A DNA stretch of 13,773 nt, from positions 1 through 13,773 of the forward strand of contig CAJOPP010000195.1 in NCBI GenBank assembly GCA_905236365.1. The letters are read 5' to 3'. This document shows, piece by piece, positions 6,598 to 13,408 of the stretch; within the stretch, counting starts at the first letter, position 1, and each line of letters opens with the position of its first letter. The notes under the pieces are model-generated. The model saw only the letters and a list, made by a program, of their open reading frames with translations, ran no database searches and was not told where the DNA came from. Source of the DNA: an uncultured Lachnospiraceae bacterium (lineage in GTDB: Bacteria > Bacillota > Clostridia > Lachnospirales > Lachnospiraceae). A program made the position numbers and the translations under genes.

Positions 6598-7352
6598 GTG
6601 ATACACTTTTAAAAATAGAAAATTTATCTGTTTCATTTTCTGGATTTCGTGCAGTGAGTGACGTAAATTTAGAGGTAGAGAAAGGAAAGATCCATGTAAT
6701 TATTGGACCGAATGGTGCAGGAAAAAGTACCTTAATGGATTTGATCACAGGAAAAACGAAACCTACAGAAGGAAAAATTATTTATGATGGAGTAGATATA
6801 GCGGGGAAAGAACCCGGGCATATTGCTTCAAAGTATAAGATTGGTCGTAAATTTCAGGGACCGAACGTATTCGATAACATGACAGTATACGAAAATATTG
6901 AGATTGCACTAAAAGGATACACCAGTATAGGAAAGGCATTCGCTTATCGCAGAACAGATAAAGTGAAAGAAAAGATCCGCAAGATATTGGAACAGATACA
7001 GCTTTATGAGCAACGCGATATGATGGCGACAGAACTGGCACATGGACAACGGCAGTGGTTGGAAATTGGAATGGTTATAGCACAGTCTCCGGAGTTGATC
7101 ATATTAGATGAGCCGGCAGCAGGTATGACGGATGTGGAGACATATAAGACAGGAGAACTGGTAAAAGAATTAGCCGGAAAGCATACGTTAGTTGTAATAG
7201 AACATGATATGGAATTTGTAGAACAGATTGCAGATACGGTAACCGTTTTACATCAGGGAAAAGTGTTAGCAGAAGGAACTTTTCAAGAAATAAAAGAGAA
7301 TAAAGAGGTTATTCGAGTGTATCTGCAGGATGAGAACGGGGAGGGATTCTAA
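6594..7352 (+). CDS. urtD: Urea ABC transporter ATP-binding protein UrtD
   Basis: This 252-residue LivG-type ATPase powers the UrtBC channel from the cytoplasmic side. Walker A is GPNGAGKST (38-46). RKFQGPNVFDNMTVYEN (about 85-101) is the UrtD form of the Q-loop region. The signature is AHGQRQWLEIGM (149-160), the variant typical of UrtD rather than LSGGQ. Walker B is LIILDEP (168-174), and the switch histidine is in VVIEHDMEF. It overlaps urtC by four bases and urtE by one base (TAATG at 7350-7354). Confidence 0.94.
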   Translation: MSDTLLKIENLSVSFSGFRAVSDVNLEVEKGKIHVIIGPNGAGKSTLMDLITGKTKPTEGKIIYDGVDIAGKEPGHIASKYKIGRKFQGPNVFDNMTVYENIEIALKGYTSIGKAFAYRRTDKVKEKIRKILEQIQLYEQRDMMATELAHGQRQWLEIGMVIAQSPELIILDEPAAGMTDVETYKTGELVKELAGKHTLVVIEHDMEFVEQIADTVTVLHQGKVLAEGTFQEIKENKEVIRVYLQDENGEGF

Positions 7353-8047
7353 TGCTGAAAATAAGTGATATTCAGGTAAATTACGGAAAAAGTAAAGTAA
7401 TCAATGGAATCAGCCTTGAAGTAAAGGAAGGAGAAAAACTTGCGATTATGGGACGAAACGGTGTAGGAAAAACAACATTGTTGAAGTCTGTCATTGGAGT
7501 ACTGAGCATAGAAAGTGGAAACATCACTTTTTTAGATACGGATATTTCCAAAGAGATGCCCCATGAGAGATCGAGAAAGGGAATTGCCTATGTACCGCAA
7601 GGACGGGAAATTATTCCGGATCTGACCGTTGAGGAGAATTTAGATTTAGGAGGATATGCACATACAACTGATCTTGAGGGCCAAAAAGAGAAGGTGTTGG
7701 AATATTTTCCGGCCTTACAAGCTCATTTAAAAAGAAAAGGTGGTGTGCTATCAGGAGGACAGCAGCAGCAGCTTGCCATTGCAAGAGCATTGATGTCAGA
7801 TCCGAAGCTACTACTTTTAGATGAACCCACAGAGGGGATTCAGCCTAATATTATTGCAGAAATTGGAACTATTTTGGAACGGGTTCGGAAAGAAATGAAT
7901 TTGACGTTGATTATTGTAGAGCAAAATCTAAAATTTGCAAAGAAAATTGCAGATCGCTATGTTATTCTGCAAAAGGGGAAAGTGGTTTCACAGGGAGAAA
8001 TTGAGAAGCTGAGTGAGTCTGTTATCAATCAGTATCTGGCTGTATAG
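7352..8047 (+). CDS. urtE: Urea ABC transporter ATP-binding protein UrtE
   Basis: This is the LivF-type partner ATPase, 231 residues. Walker A is GRNGVGKTT (34-42), followed by VPQGREIIPDLTVEENL (81-97), the signature LSGGQQQQLAIARAL (133-147), Walker B LLLLDEP (153-159) and the switch region VEQNLKFAKKIADR, which has Gln-Asn where many ATPases have His, as is normal for LivF/UrtE. The start codon shares its A with the urtD stop. It is the last gene of the transporter set; a palindromic repeat follows before the regulator gene. Confidence 0.94.
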   Translation: MLKISDIQVNYGKSKVINGISLEVKEGEKLAIMGRNGVGKTTLLKSVIGVLSIESGNITFLDTDISKEMPHERSRKGIAYVPQGREIIPDLTVEENLDLGGYAHTTDLEGQKEKVLEYFPALQAHLKRKGGVLSGGQQQQLAIARALMSDPKLLLLDEPTEGIQPNIIAEIGTILERVRKEMNLTLIIVEQNLKFAKKIADRYVILQKGKVVSQGEIEKLSESVINQYLAV

Positions 8048-8050
8048 AAG

Positions 8051-8095
8051 TAAGAAACTGTGCAAAAAGTAAAGTTCTTTATGAACAGTTCCTAA
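8051..8095 (+). repeat. Imperfect palindromic element between urtE and the regulator
   Basis: TAAGAAACTGTGCA (8051-8064) and TGAACAGTTCCTAA (8082-8095) are inverted repeats matching at 11 of 14 positions, with AAAG (8066-8069) and CTTT (8077-8080) pairing inside. The right arm is the reverse complement of the TTAGGAACTGTTC motif at 1584. There is no T run, so it is not a classical terminator. It looks like a small palindromic repeat of the MITE/REP kind, and in RNA it could stabilise or separate the urt and regulator messages. Confidence 0.5.
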
Positions 8096-8119
8096 AAGTT
8101 GTTTGAAAGGAGGATACCT

Positions 8120-9163
8120 ATGTTAGATATTATGATTGTGGATGATTATGAGGTTGACAGAAAACAGTTAAAAAGTTTGCAATTTTGGAAGCAACAGACG
8201 CAACTTAAGTTGGTTGAAGATGTCAGTAATGGGATAGACGCATTGAAAAGACTTCGAAAGCAGCATGTAGATATTCTCTTGGCAGACATTGATATGCAGA
8301 AGTTAGGTGGATTAGAATTATTGGAACAGGTAAAACAGGAAAAACTTTGCAAATGTGTCATTCTAATGAGTGAAGCAGCTGATTTTGAATGTGCCAGAAA
8401 AGGAATGGTTTTGGGTGCCTTTGATTATATGGTTAAGCCGGTTAACAATAATATCCTGGGTAAAGTTTTAAGAAGGGCAATTCATTTTTTTCAGGAAGAA
8501 GAACAGGAAAAGCGTACGCTGGATGAAAACCTTGAGATTATCGTCGAAAGTATTTTGGATGGTGGAAGCAATTTTGACAGGCTGATAGAGGATTTGACGG
8601 ATAAATGCTTTCGAGATAAAGAAAGTGAAGTGGATGGTGTGATATCACTTATGAATTTTGCAAGAGACGTTTCAAAAGAGGTAATAAAGAAGTACGAGTG
8701 GATACAATTGCTGACTCCGGATGTGGAAGAAGTCCGCAAACACATGCTTCAGTCAGGCAACAAGGAGATGGCTGTTGTATTGTTTAACAATTACGTTACG
8801 GAATTATACAATGCTATTCGGTTTTGGCATCCCGTAGGAATGTCTGCTCTTTCTGGCAAGGCAGTGGAATATATTTTGAATCATCCATTTGATAAGTTAA
8901 CACTTACAGATGTTGCAGAAGCATGCTTTGTGAGCAATACATACTTAAGTCATAATTTTAAGAAGGATATGAATAAATCCTTCGTGGATTACGTGATTTC
9001 GTTCAAAATGCAAATTGTTAAAAAATGGATAGCGGAGACAGATATGAGCATGATCGAAATAGCGGAAAACCTGGGCTATGATGATTATAAATACATGGGA
9101 CGCCTTTTTAAGAAAGTATGTGGGGTTACACTGAGTGAGTATAAACGAATGCAGACAAAATAA
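8120..9163 (+). CDS. Response regulator with AraC-type DNA-binding domain
   Basis: The 347-residue product has an N-terminal receiver domain (about 1-118) with Asp8/Asp9 (IMIVDDYEVDR), phospho-acceptor Asp56 (LLADIDM), Ser84 and Lys106 (MVKP). A helical linker (about 119-245) follows, and then a double helix-turn-helix AraC domain (about 248-347: LTDVAEACFVSNTYLSHNFK and MIEIAENLGYDDYKYMGRLF). This is the YesN-like type. AAAGGAGG (8106-8113) fixes the ATG at 8120; an earlier in-frame TTG at 8099 is rejected. No sensor kinase is in the window. Sitting between urtE and ureA, it is the likely local activator of urea or amide genes, but the signal is unknown. Confidence 0.9.
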   Translation: MLDIMIVDDYEVDRKQLKSLQFWKQQTQLKLVEDVSNGIDALKRLRKQHVDILLADIDMQKLGGLELLEQVKQEKLCKCVILMSEAADFECARKGMVLGAFDYMVKPVNNNILGKVLRRAIHFFQEEEQEKRTLDENLEIIVESILDGGSNFDRLIEDLTDKCFRDKESEVDGVISLMNFARDVSKEVIKKYEWIQLLTPDVEEVRKHMLQSGNKEMAVVLFNNYVTELYNAIRFWHPVGMSALSGKAVEYILNHPFDKLTLTDVAEACFVSNTYLSHNFKKDMNKSFVDYVISFKMQIVKKWIAETDMSMIEIAENLGYDDYKYMGRLFKKVCGVTLSEYKRMQTK

Positions 9164-9209
9164 ATGATTCGCCGTCACGAAAATAGGGCGTTTTTGACTG
9201 GCGAATCAT
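9164..9209 (+). promoter_or_regulatory. Perfect 10-bp inverted repeat upstream of ureA
   Basis: ATGATTCGCC (9164-9173) is the exact reverse complement of GGCGAATCAT (9200-9209), and GTCA (9174-9177) can pair with TGAC (9195-9198) inside. It begins right after the regulator's stop codon and ends 11 bases before the ureA ribosome-binding site (GAGGAGG, 9221-9227). The left arm's CGCC could instead pair with GGCG (9187-9190), which is followed by five T, giving a small terminator that excludes the long stem. It may be an attenuator, an RNA-processing site or a protein operator; it does not match the NikR spacing I know. Confidence 0.5.
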
Positions 9210-9233
9210 AAATGTTTTATGAGGAGGAATACG

Positions 9234-9617
9234 ATGAGATTAACACCAAAGGAGCAGGAGAGGCTGATTATATTTGATGTTGCAGAAATTGCAAGAAGAC
9301 GGTATCTAAGAGGTGTGCGTCTGAATTATGTGGAAGCGACAGCAATTATATGTGATGAAATTTTGGAACAGGCACGGGAAGGAAAAAAGACTGTTTCGGA
9401 ATTGATAGAGATGGGATCGCTGATTTTGTCTGAAGAAGATGTTATGGAAGGAACTGCGGCATTGATACCGGAGATTCAGGTAGAAGCGTTATTTCCGGAT
9501 GGAACAAAGCTTGTGACGATACATCAGCCAATTCGTCTTGAGAAAAAGGAAGATACGGTAAAAGAGTTATTATCGTTTATGTATATGCATGAAAGGGGTC
9601 ATTACGATGGGGTATAA
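9234..9617 (+). CDS. ureA: Urease gamma subunit UreA with C-terminal extension
   Basis: This is a structural subunit of the nickel urease that splits urea to ammonia and carbamate. Residues 1-100 align with the complete normal gamma subunit: MRLTPKEQERL at the start, ARRRYLRGVRLNYVEA, DVMEG, and the end PEIQVEALFPDGTKLVTIHQ. After Pro-Ile100, where gamma subunits normally stop, a 27-residue tail rich in charged residues (LEKKEDTVKELLSFMYMHER...) continues to a stop at 9617. The tail covers the ureB ribosome-binding site and overlaps ureB by 11 bases. GAGGAGG (9221-9227) selects ATG 9234 over an ATG at 9219 that overlaps this site. Confidence 0.93.
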   Translation: MRLTPKEQERLIIFDVAEIARRRYLRGVRLNYVEATAIICDEILEQAREGKKTVSELIEMGSLILSEEDVMEGTAALIPEIQVEALFPDGTKLVTIHQPIRLEKKEDTVKELLSFMYMHERGHYDGV

Positions 9618-9981
9618 AATTGGACAGGTACTTTATGCAGAAGGTGATATTGTATTAAATGAAGGAAAGCGTACGCAGACTCTTATTGTGACGAACGTAG
9701 GTGACAGACCGATACAGGTTGGGTCACATTTTCATTTCTTTGAAGTAAATCGTTATTTAAGTTTTGATAGAGAGAAAGCATTTGGTATGCGTCTGGATAT
9801 TCCTTCAGGAACTGCAGTGCGTTTTGAACCTGGAGAAGAAAAGGAAGTAATGTTAACGGAATATGGTGGGAAACAGGTGATTTGTGGATTTAATGGTCTG
9901 ACAATGGGAAATATTCATGATGAAAAAGTAAAACAGAATGCACTGAACAAAGCAAAAGAGCTGGGATTCAGAGGTTGTTAG
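9607..9981 (+). CDS. ureB: Urease beta subunit UreB
   Basis: This 124-residue structural subunit has the family core GDIVLNEGKR, NVGDRPIQVGSHFHFFEVNR, LSFDREKAFGMRLDIPSGTA and VRFEPGEEKEVML, and ends with the AKELGFRGC type tail seen in Helicobacter-like beta domains. ATG 9607 follows GAAAGGGG (9591-9598) by eight bases; an upstream in-frame ATG at 9589 lies before this site and is rejected. The gene is in the +1 frame relative to ureA and overlaps it, so the two are probably translationally coupled. It ends 15 bases before ureC. Confidence 0.93.
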   Translation: MGYKIGQVLYAEGDIVLNEGKRTQTLIVTNVGDRPIQVGSHFHFFEVNRYLSFDREKAFGMRLDIPSGTAVRFEPGEEKEVMLTEYGGKQVICGFNGLTMGNIHDEKVKQNALNKAKELGFRGC

Positions 9982-9996
9982 GAAGGAGAAAAAGCC

Positions 9997-11718
9997 ATGT
10001 CAAGGAGAATGACTCGAAAAGAATATGTGGATTTATATGGACCTACTGTGGGAGATAAACTTCATTTGGGAGACACTGGGCTGATTATTGAAATTGAAAA
10101 GGATTATAATGCAGACTGCTATGGAAACGAGGCGGTGTTTGGTGGAGGAAAGACCCTGCGTGATGGTATGGGGCAGGCACCGGGAGTAGATTCCATACAG
10201 GGGGCTTTGGATTTTGTAATTACCAATATTACAATTATTGATCCCTTCTATGGAATTGTAAAAGGTGATATAGGAATCAAGGATGGAAAAATTGTAGGGA
10301 TTGGCAAGGCAGGAAATCCGGATACAATGGAAATCACTCCGGGTTTAATTGTAAGTCCAAATACGAATATTATTTCAGCAGACCCCGGAATGATTGCAAC
10401 GGCAGGTGGAATTGATGTACATGTACATTTTGACAGTATGCAGCTTGCATCGGAAGCACTTTCAAATGGATTGACAACCATGCTGGGAGGTGGTGCTGGA
10501 CCGCAGACAGTCGGAATTGAAGCCCCCGGCCCCTATAATTTACAGAGAATGATAGAAGCATTTGAGGATATTCCTGTGAATATGGGACAGTTGGGAAAAG
10601 GAAATTCAAGCAGACCAGATGCATTGATCGAACAGGCTTTGGGAGGCTGCATTGGTTTAAAACTTCACGAGGATTGGGGAGCAACGCCAGCTGCTATTGA
10701 CCAGTGCCTTAAGGTGGCAGATGAATACGATTTTCAGGTACAGATCCATACAGATACATTAAATGAGTCAGGTTATGTAGAACGTACTTTAGAAGCAATT
10801 AATGGCAGGACTATGCATGCTTATCATACAGAAGGTGCTGGTGGTGGTCATGCACCGGATATCTTGAAAGTAGTCGGAATGCCGAATATTTTGCCATCAT
10901 CCACAAATCCTACTAATCCATATACGGTAAATACATTGGAGGAACATTTGGATATGATTATGACCTGTCATCATCTGAATCCAAGAGTACCAGAAGATGT
11001 TGCATTTGCAGATTCCAGAATCCGTGGTCAAACAATTGCAGCAGAAGATGTGCTACATGATATGGGTGCGATCAGTATGTTGGGTTCCGATTCACAGGGA
11101 ATGGGAAGAGTAGGAGAAAGTATCCTTCGTACATGGCAGCTGGCAGCGAAGAATAAGCAGCAGAGAGGAAGACTGCCGGAAGAAACCGGTGATAATGATA
11201 ATCAGAGAGTGCTTCGTTATTTATCAAAGTATACAATTAATCCGGCGATTACATTTGGAATTGACGATTATGTAGGATCCCTGCGACCGGGAAGAATAGC
11301 AGATATTGTGCTTTGGAAGAGCAGCTTTTTTGGTGCAAAGCCAGATACGGTAATAAAAGGTGGATTTATTGCATGGTCGGTAATGGGAGATGCAAATGCA
11401 TCGTTGATGACTTGTGAACCAATCCTTTATAAACCACAGTATGGAGCAATGGGAAACAATGTGAACCGTACTTCACGTATTTTTGTGACACAGGCAGCGA
11501 TTGACCGCGGACTAAGAGAAAAACTTCCGGTATCAGGTGTCAAGCTTTTACCGGTAAAGAATACCAGAAATTTAGGAAAAAAAGACATGCTATATAATCA
11601 TTATTGTCCGAATATCAGAATCGATCCTGAGACATATGAGGTATTTGTAGATGGTGAATTAATTACCTCTGAGCCGGCAAAGGTACTGCCTTTAGCACAG
11701 AAATATTTTTTTAGATAA
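9997..11718 (+). CDS. ureC: Urease alpha (catalytic) subunit UreC
   Basis: The catalytic subunit is 573 residues, full length. All active-site residues are present: His142 and His144 (GGIDVHVHFDS), the carbamylated Lys222 with His224 (LKLHEDWGAT), His251 (QIHTDTLNE), His277 (AYHTEGAGGGHAPD), flap Cys324/His325 (TCHHLNPR), the following Arg in DSRIRGQT, and Asp365 (GSDSQGMGRVGE; most ureases have SSDSQAMGR). It therefore should bind a two-nickel centre once loaded by accessory proteins. AGGAAGGAG (9980-9988) overlaps the ureB stop, eight bases before the ATG. The ending LAQKYFFR is typical of the family. Confidence 0.97.
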   Translation: MSRRMTRKEYVDLYGPTVGDKLHLGDTGLIIEIEKDYNADCYGNEAVFGGGKTLRDGMGQAPGVDSIQGALDFVITNITIIDPFYGIVKGDIGIKDGKIVGIGKAGNPDTMEITPGLIVSPNTNIISADPGMIATAGGIDVHVHFDSMQLASEALSNGLTTMLGGGAGPQTVGIEAPGPYNLQRMIEAFEDIPVNMGQLGKGNSSRPDALIEQALGGCIGLKLHEDWGATPAAIDQCLKVADEYDFQVQIHTDTLNESGYVERTLEAINGRTMHAYHTEGAGGGHAPDILKVVGMPNILPSSTNPTNPYTVNTLEEHLDMIMTCHHLNPRVPEDVAFADSRIRGQTIAAEDVLHDMGAISMLGSDSQGMGRVGESILRTWQLAAKNKQQRGRLPEETGDNDNQRVLRYLSKYTINPAITFGIDDYVGSLRPGRIADIVLWKSSFFGAKPDTVIKGGFIAWSVMGDANASLMTCEPILYKPQYGAMGNNVNRTSRIFVTQAAIDRGLREKLPVSGVKLLPVKNTRNLGKKDMLYNHYCPNIRIDPETYEVFVDGELITSEPAKVLPLAQKYFFR

Positions 11719-11731
11719 GGGAGTGAATGGG

Positions 11732-12385
11732 GTGAATAGCAGGAAAAGGATACAATTGCTGCATTTATGTTCAAATGTATTTCCAACGGGTATCTTCAGT
11801 CATTCTTTTGGATATGAAATGATGTTGGAAGACGGTCGTGCTACGGATATGGAGACCTATGAGCAATATCTGACGGGCATACTTCAGATGGGAGGCGCAA
11901 GAGCAGAGACAGCAGTTGTAAGATTTGTATATGAACAGCCGGAGAGGATTCAAGAGTGGGATGAATTGTGTACAGCATTGAAAGCTGCCAAAGAATTGCG
12001 AATGGCTTCATCAAAAACAGGAAAAGCTTTTTTAAGGACGTTTCATAAGATGTATCCTGATAACCCGCTGAAAAATGTGACGTTGGTTCATACAAATTAT
12101 TGTGTTGTATTTGGAAGTGTCTGCCGATTCTTGGAAATCCCAGTAGAAGAAATGTTAGAAGCATATTTGACAAGTTCGTTGTTGTCTTATATTCAGGTGG
12201 GGATTAAGCTGATACCGCTGAGTCAAATGGATGGTCAGTTGCTAATGTACAGATGTTATCCACAGATAGAAAAATGTGTGGAGGAAGCAATGAAAGCAAA
12301 AGAAGATATCTGTTCTTTTAATCCGGTAGTAGATATTGCATCTATGAGGCATGAAATACAGTTTTCGAGAATGTATATGTCGTAG
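11732..12385 (+). CDS. ureF: Urease accessory protein UreF
   Basis: UreF works with UreD and the GTPase UreG to insert nickel and CO2 into apo-urease. The 217-residue product begins with the family's LLHLCSNVFPTGIFSHSFGYE motif and ends with SMRHEIQFSRMYMS, close to the C-terminus of Helicobacter UreF as I recall it; YIQVGIKLIPLSQMDGQ is also a family mark. A GTG start at 11732 is chosen because AAGGGAG (11717-11723) stands eight bases before it; a GTG at 11723 is in frame but overlaps that site. The gene follows ureC directly, without the usual ureE in between. Confidence 0.92.
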   Translation: MNSRKRIQLLHLCSNVFPTGIFSHSFGYEMMLEDGRATDMETYEQYLTGILQMGGARAETAVVRFVYEQPERIQEWDELCTALKAAKELRMASSKTGKAFLRTFHKMYPDNPLKNVTLVHTNYCVVFGSVCRFLEIPVEEMLEAYLTSSLLSYIQVGIKLIPLSQMDGQLLMYRCYPQIEKCVEEAMKAKEDICSFNPVVDIASMRHEIQFSRMYMS

Positions 12386-12397
12386 GAGGTAATGAGA

Positions 12398-13219
12398 ATG
12401 GAGCCGAATGGAAAACTATATTTGGACTTTAAGAGAAAAAAATCAGGAGAAACCTATGTCTCAAAGCAATATTTTAAATTGCCACTACAGGTGTTTCCGG
12501 CAAATTATCCAGAAGAAGATGGTACAGCATTTGTGTATTTGCTGAATCCAAGCAGTGGTATGCTGGAGAATGATTTGTTTGATATTCGTTTTCAACTGGC
12601 TGACACAGCAGGAGCTGTAATTACTACACCTTCTTCCAATAAAATATATCGGTCAAATGGGGGAGATACCAGGCAGGAAATGACAGTTCATGTTGCAGAG
12701 GGCTGTGTACTGGAATATTTACCGGAACATAATGTGCCGTATCGGAACTCTAAATTCTTCCAAAAGAGCGTGTTTTATATTGAGAAAAGAGGTATCTTGT
12801 TTACATGGGATATTGTGATGCCGGGAAGACTTGCAAGAGGCGAGTGCTTTGATTTTTCTATTTATCGCTCAGATATTTCGTTATACTATGATGGAGAACT
12901 GAAGTTGAGAGAGAGCATTCGGCTGCTGCCGGAAGAAGTTGATCCGCATAATGTAGCCATGATGGGAGAGTATGATATTTTTGCCACTGCATACTTGATT
13001 GCAGAAGAAATTCCGGATGTTTTGTTAGAAAAACTAAGAACATATATGAAAACAGTGGGTAATATTTATGGAGGTGCATCAATGCCGGATGAGCATGTAC
13101 TCATTATAAAAGTATTATTTCAATCTCCTCTTCATATGCAGGAAATTTTGTGGCAAATTTGGGATATTGTGCGCAAAAACATGCTAAATAAGTCAGCGTT
13201 TCGGATACGAAAATATTAG
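12398..13219 (+). CDS. ureD: Urease accessory protein UreD (UreH)
   Basis: UreD is the scaffold that binds apo-urease and recruits UreF and UreG. The product is 273 residues from ATG 12398. The family core is clear: ITTPSSNKIYRSNGGDTRQE, then VLEYLPEHNVPYRNSKFFQK, the TWDIVMPGRLARGECFDFS region, and the late LRTYMKTVGNIYGGAS stretch. TAGGAGG (12383-12389) overlaps the ureF stop. ATG 12398 is eight bases from it and is preferred over ATG 12392, which is only two bases away. The order ureF-ureD with no ureG between them is unusual. Confidence 0.92.
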   Translation: MEPNGKLYLDFKRKKSGETYVSKQYFKLPLQVFPANYPEEDGTAFVYLLNPSSGMLENDLFDIRFQLADTAGAVITTPSSNKIYRSNGGDTRQEMTVHVAEGCVLEYLPEHNVPYRNSKFFQKSVFYIEKRGILFTWDIVMPGRLARGECFDFSIYRSDISLYYDGELKLRESIRLLPEEVDPHNVAMMGEYDIFATAYLIAEEIPDVLLEKLRTYMKTVGNIYGGASMPDEHVLIIKVLFQSPLHMQEILWQIWDIVRKNMLNKSAFRIRKY

Positions 13220-13271
13220 CTTTGAAAAAGACGGCACAACAGGTTAAAGTATTTTTATGGAGGTTTATCAT

Positions 13272-13367
13272 ATGCTGGTAGAAAAAATTTTAGGAAATAT
13301 AAAGGACTGTTATGCACATGGCCATTCTTACGGGCATGTGCATTCTGACAGCCATGAACATATCTGA
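13272..13367 (+). CDS. ureE: Micro-UreE: internally deleted nickel metallochaperone (31 residues)
   Basis: A short ORF starts at ATG 13272, exactly eight bases after TGGAGG (13258-13263), and stops at 13365-13367. Residues 1-12 (MLVEKILGNIKD) match the start of UreE proteins (H. pylori has MIIERLIGNLRD). Residues 13-31 (CYAHGHSYGHVHSDSHEHI) match the His-rich nickel-binding tail found at the C-terminus of many UreE proteins, with six His and one Cys. The whole folded middle, about 120 or more residues, is missing, yet the two ends are in the same frame. Only 137 bases separate its start from the next gene, so no full ureE fits. It is either a remnant of a deletion or a working nickel-binding micropeptide; an assembly deletion must also be excluded. 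Confidence 0.7.
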   Translation: MLVEKILGNIKDCYAHGHSYGHVHSDSHEHI

Positions 13368-13408
13368 TGGTATGGAAGACAATATAGATCACAGGAGGTA
13401 GATGATCA

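Noticed and set aside
8099..8119. TTG start for the response regulator at 8099
   Set aside because: The AAAGGAGG at 8106-8113 lies after it and directs ATG 8120, which gives the normal receiver-domain N-terminus.
9164..9209. NikR-type nickel operator
   Set aside because: The arms ATGATTCGCC/GGCGAATCAT are 26 bases apart and do not fit the GTATGA-N16-TCATAC pattern I know for NikR.
10248..10684. Reverse-strand ORFs opposite ureC
   Set aside because: They lie entirely within the strongly conserved ureC frame and show no motif of their own; these are antisense shadows.
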